64,000 nt of DNA, taken from the NCBI RefSeq assembly GCF_000422845.1, contig NZ_KE383931.1, positions 563,366-627,365 of the forward strand, given 5' to 3'. Position 1 is the stretch's first letter. Each line of letters opens with the position of its first letter. Both the position numbers and the translations under genes were made by a program. Positions 36,509 to 45,161 of this stretch are shown one piece after another. The notes beneath the pieces are model-generated. The model did not search any database and had not been told where the DNA came from. It saw only the letters and a program-made list of their open reading frames with translations. This DNA is from Oceanobacter kriegii DSM 6294 (GTDB lineage Bacteria; Pseudomonadota; Gammaproteobacteria; Pseudomonadales; Oceanobacteraceae).

Positions 36509-37627
36509 TTATTGATTGGAATCCAGTTGAACAGCCTTGATGTACTTGGCACTGCGTCGGGTGCGGTCGGCAACGCGACCCACCAGCTGACCACAGGCCG
36601 CATCAATATCATCGCCACGGGTCGATCGAATGGTCACGATGTGACCTTCGTTGATCAGATGATCGCGGAAGCGGTACACGCGATTGTTACTTGGGCGTTT
36701 GTAGCCGGAATTCGGGAACGGGTTGAACGGAATCAGGTTGATCTTGCACGGCACCTGCTTCATCAGCTCGGCCAGCTGCTCGGCATGTTCCATGGTGTCG
36801 TTCACGCCTTCCATCATGGTGTATTCGATGGTGGCCTTGCGACGGTCCGGCAGCTTGGACAGATAACGGTTGGTCGCCGCGATCAGCTCTTTCAGCGGGT
36901 ACTTCTTGTTGATCGGCACCAGCTCGTTACGCAGCTCGTCGTTCGGTGCGTGCAGGGATACCGCCAGCGATACGTCAGTGACGTCGCCCAGCTTGTCCAT
37001 CATTGGCACCACGCCTGAAGTACTCAGGGTTACGCGGCGCTTGGACAGGCCATAGGCGTTGTCGTCCATCATCAGGTTCATGGCGTCGACCACGTTGTTG
37101 AAGTTCAACAGCGGTTCGCCCATGCCCATCATCACAACGTTGGTAATACGACGCTCACGACGTTCACCTGGCTCGTGGAAGCTCATCGCCGCTACATAAA
37201 CCTGGCCAATGATTTCGGCCACGGTCAGGTCGCGGTTAAAGCCTTGCTTACCGGTGGAGCAGAAAGAACAGTCCAGCGAACAGCCAATCTGTGAACTAAC
37301 ACAGAGGGTGCCACGTTCTTTTTCAGGAATATAAACCGTCTCGATGGAGCTGCCGCCAGGCATGCGCATCACCCACTTACGGGTGCCATCGGAAGAGAAG
37401 TCTTCATATACCACTTCAGGCAGGGCGATCTCAGAGATCTCGGCCAGCTTGGCACGCAAGCCCTTGCCCATGTTGGTCATCTTTTCAAAATCCGCCTCGC
37501 CGTACTGATGAATCCACTTCAGCATCTGCTGGGCACGGAATTTCTTTTCGCCGATGCTGGCAAAAAATTCTTCCATTTTGGTTGGGGATAATCCCAGCAG
37601 ATTGATTTTTTCTGAGGCTTCGGTCAT
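36509..37627 (-). CDS. rlmN: dual-specificity 23S rRNA/tRNA adenine-C2 methyltransferase RlmN
   Basis: A 372-residue radical SAM enzyme that methylates A2503 of 23S rRNA and A37 of some tRNAs. Cys116, Cys120 and Cys123 ([12 protein letters not shown]) bind the 4Fe-4S cluster. Cys345 (IDAACGQL) is the methyl-carrying cysteine. [12 protein letters not shown] is the SAM-binding GGE-like motif. Length and all motifs are normal. Confidence 0.97.
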   Translation of the reverse strand: MTEASEKINLLGLSPTKMEEFFASIGEKKFRAQQMLKWIHQYGEADFEKMTNMGKGLRAKLAEISEIALPEVVYEDFSSDGTRKWVMRMPGGSSIETVYIPEKERGTLCVSSQIGCSLDCSFCSTGKQGFNRDLTVAEIIGQVYVAAMSFHEPGERRERRITNVVMMGMGEPLLNFNNVVDAMNLMMDDNAYGLSKRRVTLSTSGVVPMMDKLGDVTDVSLAVSLHAPNDELRNELVPINKKYPLKELIAATNRYLSKLPDRRKATIEYTMMEGVNDTMEHAEQLAELMKQVPCKINLIPFNPFPNSGYKRPSNNRVYRFRDHLINEGHIVTIRSTRGDDIDAACGQLVGRVADRTRRSAKYIKAVQLDSNQ

Positions 37628-37681
37628 CGAACAAGTTACCTGGCTTGGTGCTTCCCAGCAGAGGTTGATTTTGAAAAGAAG

Positions 37682-37704
37682 GATGAGGGCAATCCGCCCT
37701 CATC
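37682..37704 (-). terminator. hairpin downstream of ndk
   Basis: GATGAGGGC-5 bases-GCCCTCATC; on the minus strand it is followed by CTTCTTTTC. It lies 22 bases after the ndk stop and probably partly terminates ndk transcription before rlmN. Confidence 0.6.
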
Positions 37705-37725
37705 AGCTAATACGGCAAGCCGATC

Positions 37726-38151
37726 TTAGCGAGCGCAGATTTCGTCTGCAGCGAAGAAGTACGCGATTTCACGTTCTGCAGAAGCAGCGGAGTCGGAACC
37801 GTGAACAGCGTTAGCGTCGATGCTTTGAGCGAAGTCAGCGCGGATAGTGCCTTCAGCCGCTTCTTTAGGGTTGGTAGCACCCATCAGTTCGCGGTTCAGA
37901 GCGATGGCGTTGTCGCCTTCCAGAACCTGTACAACAACAGGACCGGAAGTCATGAAACCAACCAGATCCTTGAAGAAAGGACGCTCTTTGTGCTCAGCGT
38001 AGAAACCGCCAGCTTTTTCGTCGTCCAGACGTACCATTTTAGCGGCAACGATGGACAGGCCAGCTTTCTCGAAACGAGCCAGGATTTCACCGATTACGTT
38101 TTTGCCAACTGCGTCTGGCTTGACGATGGACAGCGTGCGTTCAACAGCCAT
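37726..38151 (-). CDS. ndk: nucleoside diphosphate kinase
   Basis: A 141-residue NDP kinase that balances nucleoside triphosphates through a phosphohistidine. His117 in the signature NAVHGSDS is the active-site residue, and the N-terminus [14 protein letters not shown] is standard. In related genomes ndk follows the isc operon; here it follows iscS directly. Confidence 0.97.
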   Translation of the reverse strand: MAVERTLSIVKPDAVGKNVIGEILARFEKAGLSIVAAKMVRLDDEKAGGFYAEHKERPFFKDLVGFMTSGPVVVQVLEGDNAIALNRELMGATNPKEAAEGTIRADFAQSIDANAVHGSDSAASAEREIAYFFAADEICAR

Positions 38152-38303
38152 GTGTATGCTCCAATTCTATAAATGAATTCAGGGTTAAAAATCCGGCGGA
38201 TTATACGCACGTTTTTACCAAAGTTGTACGCACCAAATGACACCCGGCACAGTATTTCCGGCGCTTTGTGTCGCTTTTGCAGCAGATTACCCTGAACCAG
38301 CGT

Positions 38304-39461
38304 TTACTTTCGCAACAGCCCGATCACACGGGTAACGGTTTCGATGGCAAAGTCGATGTCTTCATCGCTGGTAAAGCGGCCCAGACTGAAGCGCAAACCG
38401 GCATGAGCCAACACATCGGAACGGCCAATGGCCTTCAGCACATACGACGGTTCAACACTGGCCGAGGTACAGGCCGAACCGGAGGACACCGCGACTTGCG
38501 CCAGCGACGCCAGCAGAATTTCGCCATCCACGCCTTCAAAAGACAGGTTCATATGGGCCGCGGTGCGCTGCTGCGGGTGACCGTTCACATGCACACCACC
38601 CAACGCCAGCATGGCCGCTTCGAGCTTGTCGCGCAGCGAACGAATGCGGGCTTCTTCTTCAGCAAACTGTGCTGTAACCAGTGCCGCAGCTTCGCCCATA
38701 CCCACCAGCTGGTGAGTGGGCAGAGTACCGGAACGCATACCGCGTTCGTGGCCACCGCCGTGCATCTGGGCACTGACGTGGGCCAGCGGCTGGCGTCGAA
38801 CATACAAAGCGCCAACGCCTTTTGGGCCATAGAATTTGTGCGCCGACAACGACACCAGATCGGCCTGCCAGTCGTTCACATTGCAAGGAATCTTGCCCGC
38901 CGCCTGGGCCGCATCAACGTGCAGTAACGCGGGGTGATTTTGCAACAACGCACCAATAGCGGCGATATCAGTCACCGTACCCAACTCGTTATTCACCGCC
39001 ATCAGGGTGACCAGCACGGTGTCGTCACGCAGTGCGTCTTGTACCTGATCGGGTGTGATAAGACCGTCGGCGTCCGGGCTCAGCAAGGTAACGTCTACAC
39101 CCTGGCCTTCCAGCCACTTCAGTGTGTCCAGAATCGCCTTATGCTCGATGCAGGAGCTGATGATGTGGCACTTCTGTTCAGGGTTGTGACTGCGGATGTA
39201 CTCCACCACCCCTTTCAATGCCAGGTTGTCGCTTTCAGTCGCACCAGAAGTCCAGACGATTTCGCGCGGGTCGGCACCCAACAGGTCGGCCACCTGACGA
39301 CGGGCCTTTTCAACCGCCGCTTCGGCCTGCCAGCCAAAACGATGGGAACGGGAGGCCGGGTTGGCAAAGTTGCCATCCAGAGTCAGGCATTCGGTCATGG
39401 CTTGCGCGACTGCCGGGTCGACCGGTGTGGTGGCGGCATAATCCAGATACAGGGTTTTCAT
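38304..39461 (-). CDS. iscS: cysteine desulfurase, IscS type but C-terminally short
   Basis: A 385-residue PLP enzyme that removes sulfur from cysteine. Lys209 (SAHKFYGPKG) holds PLP, His107 is the catalytic His, and Cys331 (SGSACTSASVEP) is the persulfide carrier in a long loop of the IscS type. The match to E. coli IscS (404 residues) is close until GRFTSDEDIDFAIETV, but the chain stops at GLLRK. The terminal tail of about 20 residues, which contacts IscU in E. coli, is missing. No iscU, iscA, hscBA or fdx follows; the next gene is ndk. It may serve tRNA thiolation or another scaffold. Confidence 0.9.
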   Translation of the reverse strand: MKTLYLDYAATTPVDPAVAQAMTECLTLDGNFANPASRSHRFGWQAEAAVEKARRQVADLLGADPREIVWTSGATESDNLALKGVVEYIRSHNPEQKCHIISSCIEHKAILDTLKWLEGQGVDVTLLSPDADGLITPDQVQDALRDDTVLVTLMAVNNELGTVTDIAAIGALLQNHPALLHVDAAQAAGKIPCNVNDWQADLVSLSAHKFYGPKGVGALYVRRQPLAHVSAQMHGGGHERGMRSGTLPTHQLVGMGEAAALVTAQFAEEEARIRSLRDKLEAAMLALGGVHVNGHPQQRTAAHMNLSFEGVDGEILLASLAQVAVSSGSACTSASVEPSYVLKAIGRSDVLAHAGLRFSLGRFTSDEDIDFAIETVTRVIGLLRK

Positions 39462-39475
39462 GGTGCTTCCAAATC

Positions 39476-39505
39476 AAAAAAGGCAGAGGGGTAACCACTC
39501 TGCCT
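39476..39505 (-). terminator. intrinsic terminator between iscR and iscS
   Basis: On the minus strand AGGCAGAG-9 bases-CTCTGCCT is followed by a T run (39476-39480). It lies 15-20 bases before the iscS ATG, so most iscR transcripts would stop before iscS. Confidence 0.75.
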
Positions 39506-39567
39506 GTTATTCGGTTGGCCCGGCTCTGCGCGTGTGAAAACTCACGGCAAAGCGAGGCGAGTCGTTC

Positions 39568-40050
39568 TTAACTGCCTACGGCGTCGGATAACAGGACATC
39601 AATGCGGCTGGCAGAATGTTCATCCTGACGCCTGGCGGTTTGCTGCACTTCCCGGCGTTCAATCAGCTGCTTGAGAGTGATGTCGGACAGGAAGTCGTGA
39701 ATCTGATCGCTCAGGTCCAGCCATAAATGGTGCGTCAAACATTCCAGGCCTTCCTGACAGTTGCCTTGTTTCTGGCAACGGGTGGCATCCATGGATTCGT
39801 TAACGGCATCGACGATCTCGGCCACATTAATGGCGTCCTGATCGCGGCTGAGTTGATAGCCGCCGCCGGGGCCACGAATACTGGACACCAGACCGCAGCG
39901 GCGCAGCCGGGCAAACAGCTGCTCGAGGTACGACAGGGAAATACCCTGTCGGCCTGAAATATCATTGAGACTTACCGGGCCGCCTTCAGCATGGATAGCC
40001 AGATCGAGCATGGCGGTCACCGCGTAACGGCCTTTGGTTGTCAGTCGCAT
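39568..40050 (-). CDS. iscR: iron-sulfur cluster-sensing repressor IscR
   Basis: A 160-residue Rrf2-family regulator. The winged helix is [18 protein letters not shown] to about residue 70. Cys92, Cys98, Cys104 and His107 are the exact 2Fe-2S ligands of E. coli IscR. The cluster-bound form represses its own promoter through type 1 sites, and such a site is visible upstream. The ribosome site GGAGG lies seven bases before the ATG. Confidence 0.95.
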   Translation of the reverse strand: MRLTTKGRYAVTAMLDLAIHAEGGPVSLNDISGRQGISLSYLEQLFARLRRCGLVSSIRGPGGGYQLSRDQDAINVAEIVDAVNESMDATRCQKQGNCQEGLECLTHHLWLDLSDQIHDFLSDITLKQLIERREVQQTARRQDEHSASRIDVLLSDAVGS

Positions 40051-40063
40051 GGAAAAATCCTCC

Positions 40064-40105
40064 GAATTGGTCGGGATTATCTTTATTTCCGACCAATTCA
40101 GTCAA
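40064..40105 (-). promoter_or_regulatory. iscR promoter with IscR type 1 box and perfect 11-bp inverted repeat
   Basis: Read on the minus strand, TTGACT and GATAAT with an 18-base spacer form a sigma70 promoter. The -35 box is part of TTGACTGAATTGGTCGG (40089-40105), which fits the type 1 IscR pattern GACT-N5-GTC. GAATTGGTCGG at 40089-40099 is repeated in inverse orientation at 40064-40074, between the start of transcription and the ribosome site. This gives either a second protein half-site or a leader hairpin. Confidence 0.65.
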
Positions 40106-40147
40106 CATTAAAGCCGTTGATCCATGTCTCTTTACACAGTATTTGCA

Positions 40148-41032
40148 TCACAATTTGTCAGCATCGGCCTCTTTTGTTTCAGAGTCGGAACTGTGTTTAC
40201 TGTCAGCAACAGAACCACGGGCAACATTCGCGTCTTTCTCCGTCGCTGCTTTATTGGCCTGCGCATCCACATCACTGAGGCTGACAAAGTCTTCACGAGC
40301 CAATTCTGGTAAGGCGTCGTCGCAGTTGTGAATACCGGCTTCACCCATGGCCTTGCACATGCGGTCAATTTTGTTATCCACCGCTTCCATATGCTCCATC
40401 ATGTTGTGAATCGAGCGGGCAATCGGGTCTGGCATGTCGCTGGACATACCGTAGGCATCGAAGCCCAGCTTCTCAGCCATACGTACTGCCGCCGCTGGCA
40501 CTTCTTTCTTCTGGCCATTAACACGCACAATACGGCCCGGAATGCCCACCACGGTGGCGCCTTCTGGCACGGCTTTGGTCACCACCGCATTGGAACCGAT
40601 ACGGGCATCCTTACCTACCACAATCGGGCCCAGCACCTTGGCGCCAGCACCCACAACCACACCATCATGCAGGGTTGGGTGACGCTTGCCCTTGTTCCAG
40701 CTGGTGCCGCCAAGGGTAACGCCATGATAAAGAGTGCAGTCGTTACCGATTTCTGCGGTTTCACCAATCACCACGCCCATGCCGTGGTCAATAAAGAAAC
40801 GCTGGCCAATGGTAGCACCCGGGTGAATTTCTACCCCGGTAACCCAACGACTGAACGTAGACAGCAAACGCGCCAACCATTTGAAGCCACGACACCAGAG
40901 TGCATTCGCCATGCGGTAGTGCAGGATGGCATGGACGCCCGGATAGGTCGTCAGCACTTCAAAGGTGTTGCGGGCGGCCGGGTCGCGTGCGAATACGCAG
41001 GCCACATCTTCACGCAGTTGTTTAAATATCAA
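40148..41032 (-). CDS. cysE: serine O-acetyltransferase
   Basis: A 294-residue left-handed beta-helix acetyltransferase, the first step of cysteine synthesis. The conserved core [20 protein letters not shown] (about residues 67-86) and [20 protein letters not shown] include the catalytic His-Asp pair and the acetyl-CoA site. The C-terminal 60 residues (from about 235) are acidic, Ala/Asp/Ser-rich and look disordered; this tail is longer than in E. coli CysE. Its place between iscR and trmJ is conserved in Pseudomonads. Confidence 0.93.
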   Translation of the reverse strand: MIFKQLREDVACVFARDPAARNTFEVLTTYPGVHAILHYRMANALWCRGFKWLARLLSTFSRWVTGVEIHPGATIGQRFFIDHGMGVVIGETAEIGNDCTLYHGVTLGGTSWNKGKRHPTLHDGVVVGAGAKVLGPIVVGKDARIGSNAVVTKAVPEGATVVGIPGRIVRVNGQKKEVPAAAVRMAEKLGFDAYGMSSDMPDPIARSIHNMMEHMEAVDNKIDRMCKAMGEAGIHNCDDALPELAREDFVSLSDVDAQANKAATEKDANVARGSVADSKHSSDSETKEADADKL

Positions 41033-41079
41033 GGCGGTTTCCTCTTGCTTGCTGCCTTTCTGTGGATTGGTTGATGCGA

Positions 41080-41967
41080 TTACTGAGCGTCGTCAGCATC
41101 AGACCGGGATGACTGACGGGCTTTCAACTTGTCGGCTTGCTGCCGAACCGATGAAAACATGCCACGCAGAATATTGATTTCCATGCGATCCGGTTCAGCG
41201 CGCTGAAACAGTCGACGGATACGGGTCATCAGTTGCTTCGGTGTATTGGGGTCAAGGAAGCCAATATCAACCAGCGTCTGTTCTAGATGCTGAATCATAC
41301 CGTTCAACTCTTTATGCGTCGCTGGCGGATGATCCCAGTCGACGCCCCAACGCTGCCCCATCACCGGGGCCGATTCGGACTGCACATTGCCGCCCAGCGC
41401 CTGTTCAGCCTCCATGGCTGCCAGACGCATTTCATAGCACAGCACCTGAATCGCCTGCGCCACGTTCAACGAAGAAAAGCTTTCTTCGGTAGGAATGTGT
41501 ACATGGGCATGGCACAGGTGCAGCTCTTCGTTGGTCAAGCCGCGGGACTCGCGCCCAAACACCAATGAAATACGACCGCCCGCCTGCGCTACCGGAATCA
41601 CACTGCCACCCAACTGGCGTGGCGACATCAACGGCCACGGAATATGACGGCTACGGGCGCTGGTACCCACCACCAACACAGAATCGGCAATGGCGTCTTC
41701 CAGCGTCGGCACAATGCGTACCCGCTCCAGAATGTCGTCGGCGCGGGAGGCACGGGTAATAGCTTCTTCATCCACTGCCGCAATCGGGTCAACCAGCACC
41801 AATTGACCAATGCCCATGTTCTTCATGGCACGGGCCGCTGCACCAATATTGCCGGCGTGCGTGGTGTTCACCATCACAATGTCGATGGCATCCAACAGAT
41901 TCATGCCTTCAAAACGGGTAACGGTGGCGTCTTCGGCAGCAGCGGGTGACGGTGTCTGGTCGCTCAA
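41080..41967 (-). CDS. trmJ: tRNA (cytidine/uridine-2'-O-)-methyltransferase TrmJ
   Basis: A SPOUT-family enzyme that methylates the ribose of nucleotide 32 in tRNA. The knot motifs are present: [19 protein letters not shown] near the N-terminus, [14 protein letters not shown] in the middle and [19 protein letters not shown] as the SAM-binding trefoil. The start is uncertain. A TTG at 41967 with GGAAAG four bases upstream adds 21 polar residues; the ATG at 41904 gives the family-standard N-terminus. It is divergent from suhB, as in Pseudomonas. Confidence 0.9.
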   Translation of the reverse strand: MSDQTPSPAAAEDATVTRFEGMNLLDAIDIVMVNTTHAGNIGAAARAMKNMGIGQLVLVDPIAAVDEEAITRASRADDILERVRIVPTLEDAIADSVLVVGTSARSRHIPWPLMSPRQLGGSVIPVAQAGGRISLVFGRESRGLTNEELHLCHAHVHIPTEESFSSLNVAQAIQVLCYEMRLAAMEAEQALGGNVQSESAPVMGQRWGVDWDHPPATHKELNGMIQHLEQTLVDIGFLDPNTPKQLMTRIRRLFQRAEPDRMEINILRGMFSSVRQQADKLKARQSSRSDADDAQ

Positions 41968-42111
41968 GTGGCTTTCCTTCGGTGGCTGGCAGGGTAAAAA
42001 CAAATCGACGAAATAATTCGAGGCGCGAAAGTGTATCAAACAGGCATCGACACGCACCACTATCCTGATATAATTACCTGTTCCCCCGTTCTTTAAGAGA
42101 TAGTTGTCGAA

Positions 42112-42882
42112 ATGCAGCCAATGGTAAATCTGGCTCTGCGTGCTGCACGCAATGCCGGTGAAGACCTGGTCCGCCGCCTGGACCGTTTTGATTCTTCACA
42201 AAGCTCCGATCAGGAAAAAGCAAAGTTCATCGCCGATTGCTCCATCGGTCTGGAAAAAGCGATCATCTTTGATCTGAAAAAATCCTACCCGGAACACAAC
42301 TACAAAGGCCGCGAAACCGGTCTGAACGCTGGTGATGAAAAGCAGCCTGAATGGTCTGTCTGTGTTATCGACGACATCGCTAACTTCCGCGTGGGTATTC
42401 CAACCTTCGCCATCATCATTGCCTGCAAGATCAACGGCAAAACCGAACACGCCATCATTACCAACCCGCTGAACAGTGACGAATTCACTGCTTCCCGTGG
42501 TCGTGGTGCGCAAGCCAACAATCGTCGTATCCGTGTTGGTAACGTAAACACCCTGGCTGACGCCATGGTAGGTTACACCCAGCCATCCGGTGTCGGTGAA
42601 GACGCCTATGCCCAGCGCGAACGCCTGATGAAACTGATGAGCACCAGCTACGACCTTCGCAACATTGGCTCTAACGCCTTGTCCCTGTGCTACGTAGCCG
42701 CCGACCGCTTCCAGGGTGCCCTGCTGAGCAACATCGACGAGTTTGCCCTGCAAGCCGGTGGCCTGATTGCCTCCGAAGCTGGCGCACTGGTTTCTGACAT
42801 TACTGGCCAGCCTCAGCTGAAGCCAGGTGCAAACATCGCCGTCTGCAACCCACGCCTGCTGAAAAGCTTGCTGCAAGGCTGA
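42112..42882 (+). CDS. suhB: SuhB-like inositol monophosphatase-fold protein with degenerate active site
   Basis: A 256-residue protein in the normal suhB position, divergent from trmJ, with clear SuhB framework (MQPMVNLALRAARNAGEDL and YVAADRFQGALL). The catalytic motifs are damaged. The metal-binding EESG is GRETG (66-70). DPLDGTTNF is shortened to VIDDIANF (85-92), losing the second aspartate and GT. The WDxAAG motif is IDEFALQAGG (208-217). Phosphatase activity is therefore unlikely. E. coli SuhB also works non-catalytically in rRNA antitermination with NusA/NusG, a role that could be kept here. Confidence 0.88.
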   Translation: MQPMVNLALRAARNAGEDLVRRLDRFDSSQSSDQEKAKFIADCSIGLEKAIIFDLKKSYPEHNYKGRETGLNAGDEKQPEWSVCVIDDIANFRVGIPTFAIIIACKINGKTEHAIITNPLNSDEFTASRGRGAQANNRRIRVGNVNTLADAMVGYTQPSGVGEDAYAQRERLMKLMSTSYDLRNIGSNALSLCYVAADRFQGALLSNIDEFALQAGGLIASEAGALVSDITGQPQLKPGANIAVCNPRLLKSLLQG

Positions 42883-42936
42883 TAAGTTCTGAACGACAGC
42901 TGCCACCAGCAAAACCCGGCTGGCTGAACGGCAATT

Positions 42937-42971
42937 CCTGAACCAGACTGATTACTAACAGTCTGTTCAGG
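42937..42971 (+). promoter_or_regulatory. leader hairpin overlapping the ribosome site of a small ORF
   Basis: CCTGAACCAGACTG and CAGTCTGTTCAGG form a 13-bp stem with one bulge and an 8-base loop. The 3' arm ends in CAGG, the first bases of the Shine-Dalgarno CAGGAG of the ORF at 42980, so pairing would hide part of it. Confidence 0.5.
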
Positions 42972-42979
42972 AGACAGCC

Positions 42980-43066
42980 ATGATAGCCAACCTGATGTAT
43001 TTGCTGCAGCTGATCGGGGAACCCCAGCTTTGCGACCAGCAAAGCCTGCATAAAAGCCTGCCGTAA
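42980..43066 (+). CDS. possible 28-residue small protein downstream of suhB
   Basis: ATG with AGGAG six bases upstream, reading MIANLMYLLQLIGEPQLCDQ and eight more residues before TAA. The first half is hydrophobic enough for a short amphipathic or membrane helix, and one cysteine follows. The stop lies inside the terminator hairpin at 43053-43080. No homologue is known to me, and translation is only suggested by the ribosome site. Confidence 0.35.
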   Translation: MIANLMYLLQLIGEPQLCDQQSLHKSLP

Positions 43067-43080
43067 TGGTGGGCTTTTTT
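43053..43080 (+). terminator. terminator of the suhB transcript
   Basis: AAAGCCTGCC-GTAAT-GGTGGGCTTT followed by TTT, an imperfect stem with a T run, about 170 bases after suhB. Confidence 0.65.
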
Positions 43081-43124
43081 GTGGGTGGAGTTTTGGAGAG
43101 AGACTTGTTTGTGCGCTGCGGGAG

Positions 43125-43170
43125 TGTACCCCCCTGATTAGTACCACTCATTATTAGAGTTTCTCCGGGA
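43125..43170 (-). mobile_element. remnant end of an IS3-family element
   Basis: These 46 bases are the inverse complement of the right end of the IS at 55113-56317: 39 of 40 bases match from CCCCTGATTAGT to CTCCGGGA, and the outer tip is TGTACCCCCC against TGTAACCCTCCCC. It includes the last codons and stop of an orfB. The rest of that copy is gone. It marks the left edge of the retron-like module. Confidence 0.85.
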
Positions 43171-43235
43171 GGTACCCGGGCTATTCAACCAGAACAATTG
43201 ATACAAGGGATCACCCGTATCGCGTCGTTCTTTTA

Positions 43236-44267
43236 TTATGGTATGTATTTGTTTTTTGGAGACCTCCAGATAACTCCTTTAGATTTTATATAAGCAACCA
43301 ACTCATCCAGTTGATTTTGAAGTTTTTGAGCCGCTGTTTTATTGAACTTCTCTAAGTAGAGTATTTTCCCTCTTATGCTTAGGTAACGCTTTTCATAAGG
43401 AATGTCTGGCAATAGGTTTTTATCAATTCTTATCTTCAGGTTATGAATCTCAGCCCGTATTTTGTCTTTGTCGGCCTTGGAAGCGTTAACTTTTCCATTG
43501 TGAATGGTCTTTTTGTTTACCTCCTGTCGGCTTCCCTTTTCCATAATTTTGGTTTTTCGGCTTTTAATAGAAAGCCCCTTTGATATAAAAACTTTCTGAG
43601 CCGTTTTAATGGCCCATGTTTTTTCTTCTTTTGTTGTTCTTGAGCTCTTGGAGATGCAAATATCATCCACATATCTTGAGTATATGTATCCTTTTCTATG
43701 AAATTCTTGAACTATTAGAGGCTCTACATCCCAAAAAACCAAGTTTGAAATATAAGAGGATGTAGGAGCGCCTTGAGCTAAGCCCCCTTGAAATGAGCAA
43801 AGCTGTGTGAGGAGTGTAGATGTCTGACTCTCAAAATTGAAGAATTCTGCCCATAGATTCATCACATCAGATGCATTAATGCTGGGGAAGAAGTTTGTGG
43901 CATCAATAGAAATTATTGTCTTTTGCCCAACGTGGAAATTTATATTTTTGATATGAGTGCAGTTCGGGAGAGAGCCGGTGAGGTACTCTGGATATTTGCA
44001 CTTTTTTAGTATGAGGGAATTTATTTTTCGTTGTATGCCTTTTAAAGGCTCTCTTACACTATATATTTTTCGAATGGAACCGTCTGGTTTTTCGATTTCT
44101 TTGTGTATTCGATAGTAACTTTCGGAAGTGTCTGCAATGCTGACTAGTTCGTCTATAGGTGTCTTTAATACGAAAGATAGCGATTCTACGGATGATATTC
44201 TAGTTCCCGAAAACTTGGGTGCTAATAAAGGTGTCTGAAGACTCTTTGATAAGTGATTTTGCGACAT
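43236..44267 (-). CDS. retron-type reverse transcriptase
   Basis: A 343-residue reverse transcriptase of the retron class. The catalytic aspartates are in IDATNFFPSI (Asp122) and YSRYVDDICIS (Asp201-Asp202). QGAPTSSYISN at 165-175 is RT motif 4, and INFHVGQK (Asn110, His112) sits where retron RTs carry NAXXH. The C-terminal thumb with NGKVNASKADKDKIRAE resembles the VTG-type region, but with VNK in place of VTG. In retrons the RT makes multicopy satellite DNA from the adjacent RNA. It overlaps the XRE gene by 68 bases. Base composition is clearly more AT-rich than the neighbours, a sign of transfer. Confidence 0.9.
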   Translation of the reverse strand: MSQNHLSKSLQTPLLAPKFSGTRISSVESLSFVLKTPIDELVSIADTSESYYRIHKEIEKPDGSIRKIYSVREPLKGIQRKINSLILKKCKYPEYLTGSLPNCTHIKNINFHVGQKTIISIDATNFFPSINASDVMNLWAEFFNFESQTSTLLTQLCSFQGGLAQGAPTSSYISNLVFWDVEPLIVQEFHRKGYIYSRYVDDICISKSSRTTKEEKTWAIKTAQKVFISKGLSIKSRKTKIMEKGSRQEVNKKTIHNGKVNASKADKDKIRAEIHNLKIRIDKNLLPDIPYEKRYLSIRGKILYLEKFNKTAAQKLQNQLDELVAYIKSKGVIWRSPKNKYIP

Positions 44268-44517
44268 TCCTTATCTGATCCCTTAATTCACTGGAAACAC
44301 TAATTAACTCAGAATCATCACTTGCAAGAAATACTAGGAGACTAGATGGTATACCAAGTGAGGAAGATATCTTATCAATAGTGGTTATGCTAGGCTCCCG
44401 TTGTCCATTGATTATCTGAGATAGATATGGAAGGGATACTCCTGCTTGCGAGGCCAAACTGCTCTTTGTAATCCCTTTGAGCTTTCTACACTCTTCTATT
44501 GCAATACCAACGTTCAT
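44200..44517 (-). CDS. XRE-family HTH protein of the retron-like operon
   Basis: About 105 residues from the ATG at 44517, which gives the typical XRE N-terminus; an ATG at 44592 overlapping the previous stop is the alternative and adds 25 residues. Residues 1-60 form a Cro/CI helix-turn-helix (ITKSSLASQAGVSLPYLSQI). A 40-residue helical tail follows. Retron surveys include a class with an HTH accessory protein (type VI as I remember it), so this may be the effector, antitoxin or regulator of the system. Confidence 0.8.
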   Translation of the reverse strand: MNVGIAIEECRKLKGITKSSLASQAGVSLPYLSQIINGQREPSITTIDKISSSLGIPSSLLVFLASDDSELISVSSELRDQIRNVAKSLIKESSDTFISTQVFGN

Positions 44518-44588
44518 AAATTTTATCATCCGAAGATTGAGGCCTGGGGCCTCAGCATGTGGTAGCACCAATTTATCGAACACAACTA

Positions 44589-44825
44589 TCATCCTCCAAA
44601 GAAATCTTTGATCTCTGGCAGATTACGGACGACAGCTCCAATTAATATCAGAGCATTACTAGCAAGAGACCGCCTTTTGGCATCTGACAACTCCTTGTAG
44701 TGCGCATCTTTCAATGCGACAAGGAGATCATCTATCTCTTTTCTAGTGGTACTACATTCCAACTTCCCATCAAGTTCTCTTTTCAGGCGCTCTAGGAGCG
44801 CAACTGTTTCGCTATGGTTACCCAT
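44589..44825 (-). CDS. unknown 78-residue protein, first gene of the retron-like operon
   Basis: A small mostly helical protein with AGAGAGG ten bases upstream of its ATG. It is charged in the first 50 residues (LLERLKRELDGKLE, then LKDAHYKELSDAKRRSLA) and ends in a hydrophobic helix NALILIGAVVRNL that might insert in a membrane. I do not recognise the family. It starts 52 bases after the candidate msr-msd RNA and its stop codon overlaps the alternative XRE start, so it belongs to the same transcript. It could be a toxic effector. Confidence 0.65.
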   Translation of the reverse strand: MGNHSETVALLERLKRELDGKLECSTTRKEIDDLLVALKDAHYKELSDAKRRSLASNALILIGAVVRNLPEIKDFFGG

Positions 44826-44876
44826 GTTGTCCTCTCTGTTGGTTTAGCGACGCGGTTGCGTCAGCCCCAATACCGC

Positions 44877-45104
44877 AATACCAAGTCGCTATGCCAGATC
44901 AGACATAGAATAGAGGGGAGTTGGAATCCCAGACCTTATCTTCGAGCTGTTAACAAGCTCATCAGCCCCTTGGATTTACTGCGTCCTACCAGATCACTGG
45001 GTAACTCGAGTACGAGTTAGCACGGTGACAGGTCAGCAGGGTACAGAACTCCTTTGGGCCGGTAAGTTATGACTCTTAAAGTTACAGAGCCGAGACTTAG
45101 CATC
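44877..45104 (-). ncRNA. candidate retron msr-msd RNA
   Basis: The 228-base stretch between inverted arms GATGCTAAGTC (minus strand, 45104-45094) and GACTTGGTATT (44887-44877), which can pair over 11 positions counting G-U pairs, as a1/a2 do in retrons. Inside are several hairpins: TAACTCG/CGAGTTA, CCAG-TGAT-CTGG, GAGCT/AGCTC and CTATG/CATAG. It is non-coding, lies between a promoter and the first gene of the RT operon, and has the expected length. The branching guanosine was not identified. Confidence 0.5.
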
Positions 45105-45161
45105 TACAGAGTTGACGAATTTAAAGAACTCGATTCGGGTGAATCACCCAATCTGCAAACT

